A stretch of DNA of 64,000 nt from Achatina immaculata (Eukaryota; Mollusca; Gastropoda; Stylommatophora; Achatinidae), in contig CM019716.1 of NCBI GenBank assembly GCA_009760885.1, positions 14,467,702 to 14,531,701 on the forward strand, read 5' to 3'. Shown here one piece after another: positions 62,793 through 64,000 of this stretch. Made by a program: the position numbers and the translations under genes. Below the pieces are notes generated by a model. That model was not told where the DNA came from and did not search any database. It saw only the letters and a program-made list of their open reading frames with translations. Within the stretch, counting starts at the first letter, position 1. Each line of letters starts with the position of its first letter.

Positions 62793-63482
62793 TTAACTCT
62801 TTCCATTTGCGTTATGTCAAAAACGTTCCTTATGTTCCCTATGACGCAGACATTTTGGGGAGGGGGGTCCCTGTGTAAAAGTTATTGTACCAACGTAATT
62901 CCATGATCACCACGTATATATCACACATTAAAATAAGTGGAAATGAATGAAGATTCCATAAATGAAGTTATTTATCATAAAAAAACAAAGAAAAGAAAAA
63001 ACTGGTGTGAAATGATGGAACGATTTTTTGGCGCTAAAAAAAATTTAGGGCTGAGCAATAAAATCTACTTTATACTTACCTTAACTGTGTCATAATCCAA
63101 TATAGAATACATAGTCATTCAAATTTCAACACAGAAAAATCACTATTTATGGATGTTTGTGACATCCAATAAATCTAACAGATCTACAGCTACGGGAAAC
63201 ACAAATAGTAAGATAAGTCTAGTTGGTCTGTGTGATCATTCTACCACTAAGTCTCAAAATAAACTTGAATTTTACCCCCCATCTAAACATCCAAAATGGC
63301 TTCTTCATCCCTCATGCTTAAAACACTATTAACTTTGGATTCAGAAGAGTTCTAACTGGTTAAATGAAAAGTAACATCGTGTTTTCAACGAAAGAAACTC
63401 CGAAGCCTTATAGGACTCTCGGGGGTGGGGTAGCACATACCGCAAAGATCCGCATGGGGCTTGCGTGAGTAGAAACAGTTAA
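62793..63482. mobile_element. Possible piggyBac-type MITE bordered by TTAA
   Basis: Left end TTAACTCTTTCCATTTGCG; right end (reverse complement) TTAACTGTTTCTACTCACGC. TTAA stands at 62793-62796 and 63479-63482. It shares an internal block with 37449-38172 and has no coding frame. TTAA duplications are known for piggyBac; assignment is inferred from ends only. Confidence 0.55.
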
Positions 63483-63672
63483 CTGGTTTTCATTGTTCTG
63501 AAGCTTCTTTTGGGACCTCTTTGTTTGTTTTTCTGTTTGTCCAGGACATTTGTTAAATCTTTTGCCAAATCCACATCCCTGTTGCTTCCAGTTTCTTTGT
63601 CATCTTTTTTGTTGACTGGCCATACTCCCAGCTCTGTTGACATTAACCCCCATATGAATCTTTCTCTCTTGT

Positions 63673-64000
63673 GCCGTCAGTGCCCAAGACACATGGGGCT
63701 GCTAGTAGGAAGAGATTTCCACTTCTTTCGGTCCTTTGCTATCTTCTTGACTGTCTCCCATGTCAGTCCCTTGTTTATCATTTTCTCTGCTGTATGTCTT
63801 CATGACTGTTTATGTCATCCCATGCTTTTTTTACCCTGTGGAGTCCACATCAAAGCTGTTTGTGGTCAGGATTTGTCTGTCATTCTCATAATGTGACCAA
63901 TTTATTGCCACCTCCTTTCAGTCACTGGTGACAATTGTGTTATCTCTGCTTCTCTTTACAAAAGATGATATTACTTATGGTATTTGGCCAGAACACTCCT
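63673..64000 (-). mobile_element. LINE family F2, second copy, continues beyond the window
   Basis: Aligns with 38300-38610: GTGCCCAAGACACATGGGGC, CCCTGTGGAGTCCACATCAA and GATGATATTACTTATGGTAT.TTGGCC. It is more diverged than the 38276 copy. Only the 3' (C-terminal) part lies in the window. Confidence 0.85.

Overview
The window is 64 kb of an intron-rich, AT-rich animal genome and holds the middle of one gene on the + strand. Joining exons by splice signals and reading phase gives 23 consecutive exons (11933 to 61811). They total 3153 nt, or 1051 codons, with no internal stop and every phase matching. The protein is a Piezo mechanosensitive cation channel. It carries the family's hallmark strings in order: MRQSYVLSLIAMM, AWSITYHSWLTF, KYWIFFC, RIIYMILFL, TYQF, FFYKFGLE, IIFITGATRI, LLLQRRVYSSHY, KGAEL and GGDYYLFE. 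By my memory-based alignment it corresponds to roughly residues 390-1430 of human PIEZO1: blade transmembrane units up to and just past the beam helix. The N-terminal exons and the C-terminal anchor, cap and pore lie outside the window. The diverged Piezo and the LINE and SINE content suggest a lophotrochozoan, perhaps a mollusc, but the sequence alone does not settle this.

Layout. 1-11932 is intron or upstream sequence full of old retroelement pieces. 11933-15271 holds three transmembrane exons. 15272-33880 would be one 18.6 kb intron, but three short in-phase exons (24, 33 and 54 nt) lie in it; the last one restores a conserved glycine just before the KYWI helix. 33881-50549 holds nine further exons, with a 2.3 kb LINE inserted antisense 140 bp before one of them. 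The exon at 51150-51248 runs directly into a 2.0 kb minisatellite of about 40 units that repeats its own splice donor. 54468-61811 holds the remaining seven exons, ending with the beam exon and the GGDYYLFE exon. 61812-64000 is intron with more transposons.

Everything else I can support is mobile or tandem DNA. There is an RTE-like LINE with 12-bp target duplications, and a LINE family (here F1) with six main copies plus a tiny scrap, nearly all antisense. A second LINE family (F2) has two copies, and an RNase H-bearing LINE end is nested inside an older LINE. There are several tRNA-derived SINE copies, DNA-transposon-like MITEs with TA or TTAA duplications, and several minisatellites. I see no second host gene, no tRNA or rRNA gene and no CRISPR. 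Features of most interest are the donor-derived minisatellite, the cluster of small exons, and an 80-bp duplication that copies an exon's start.
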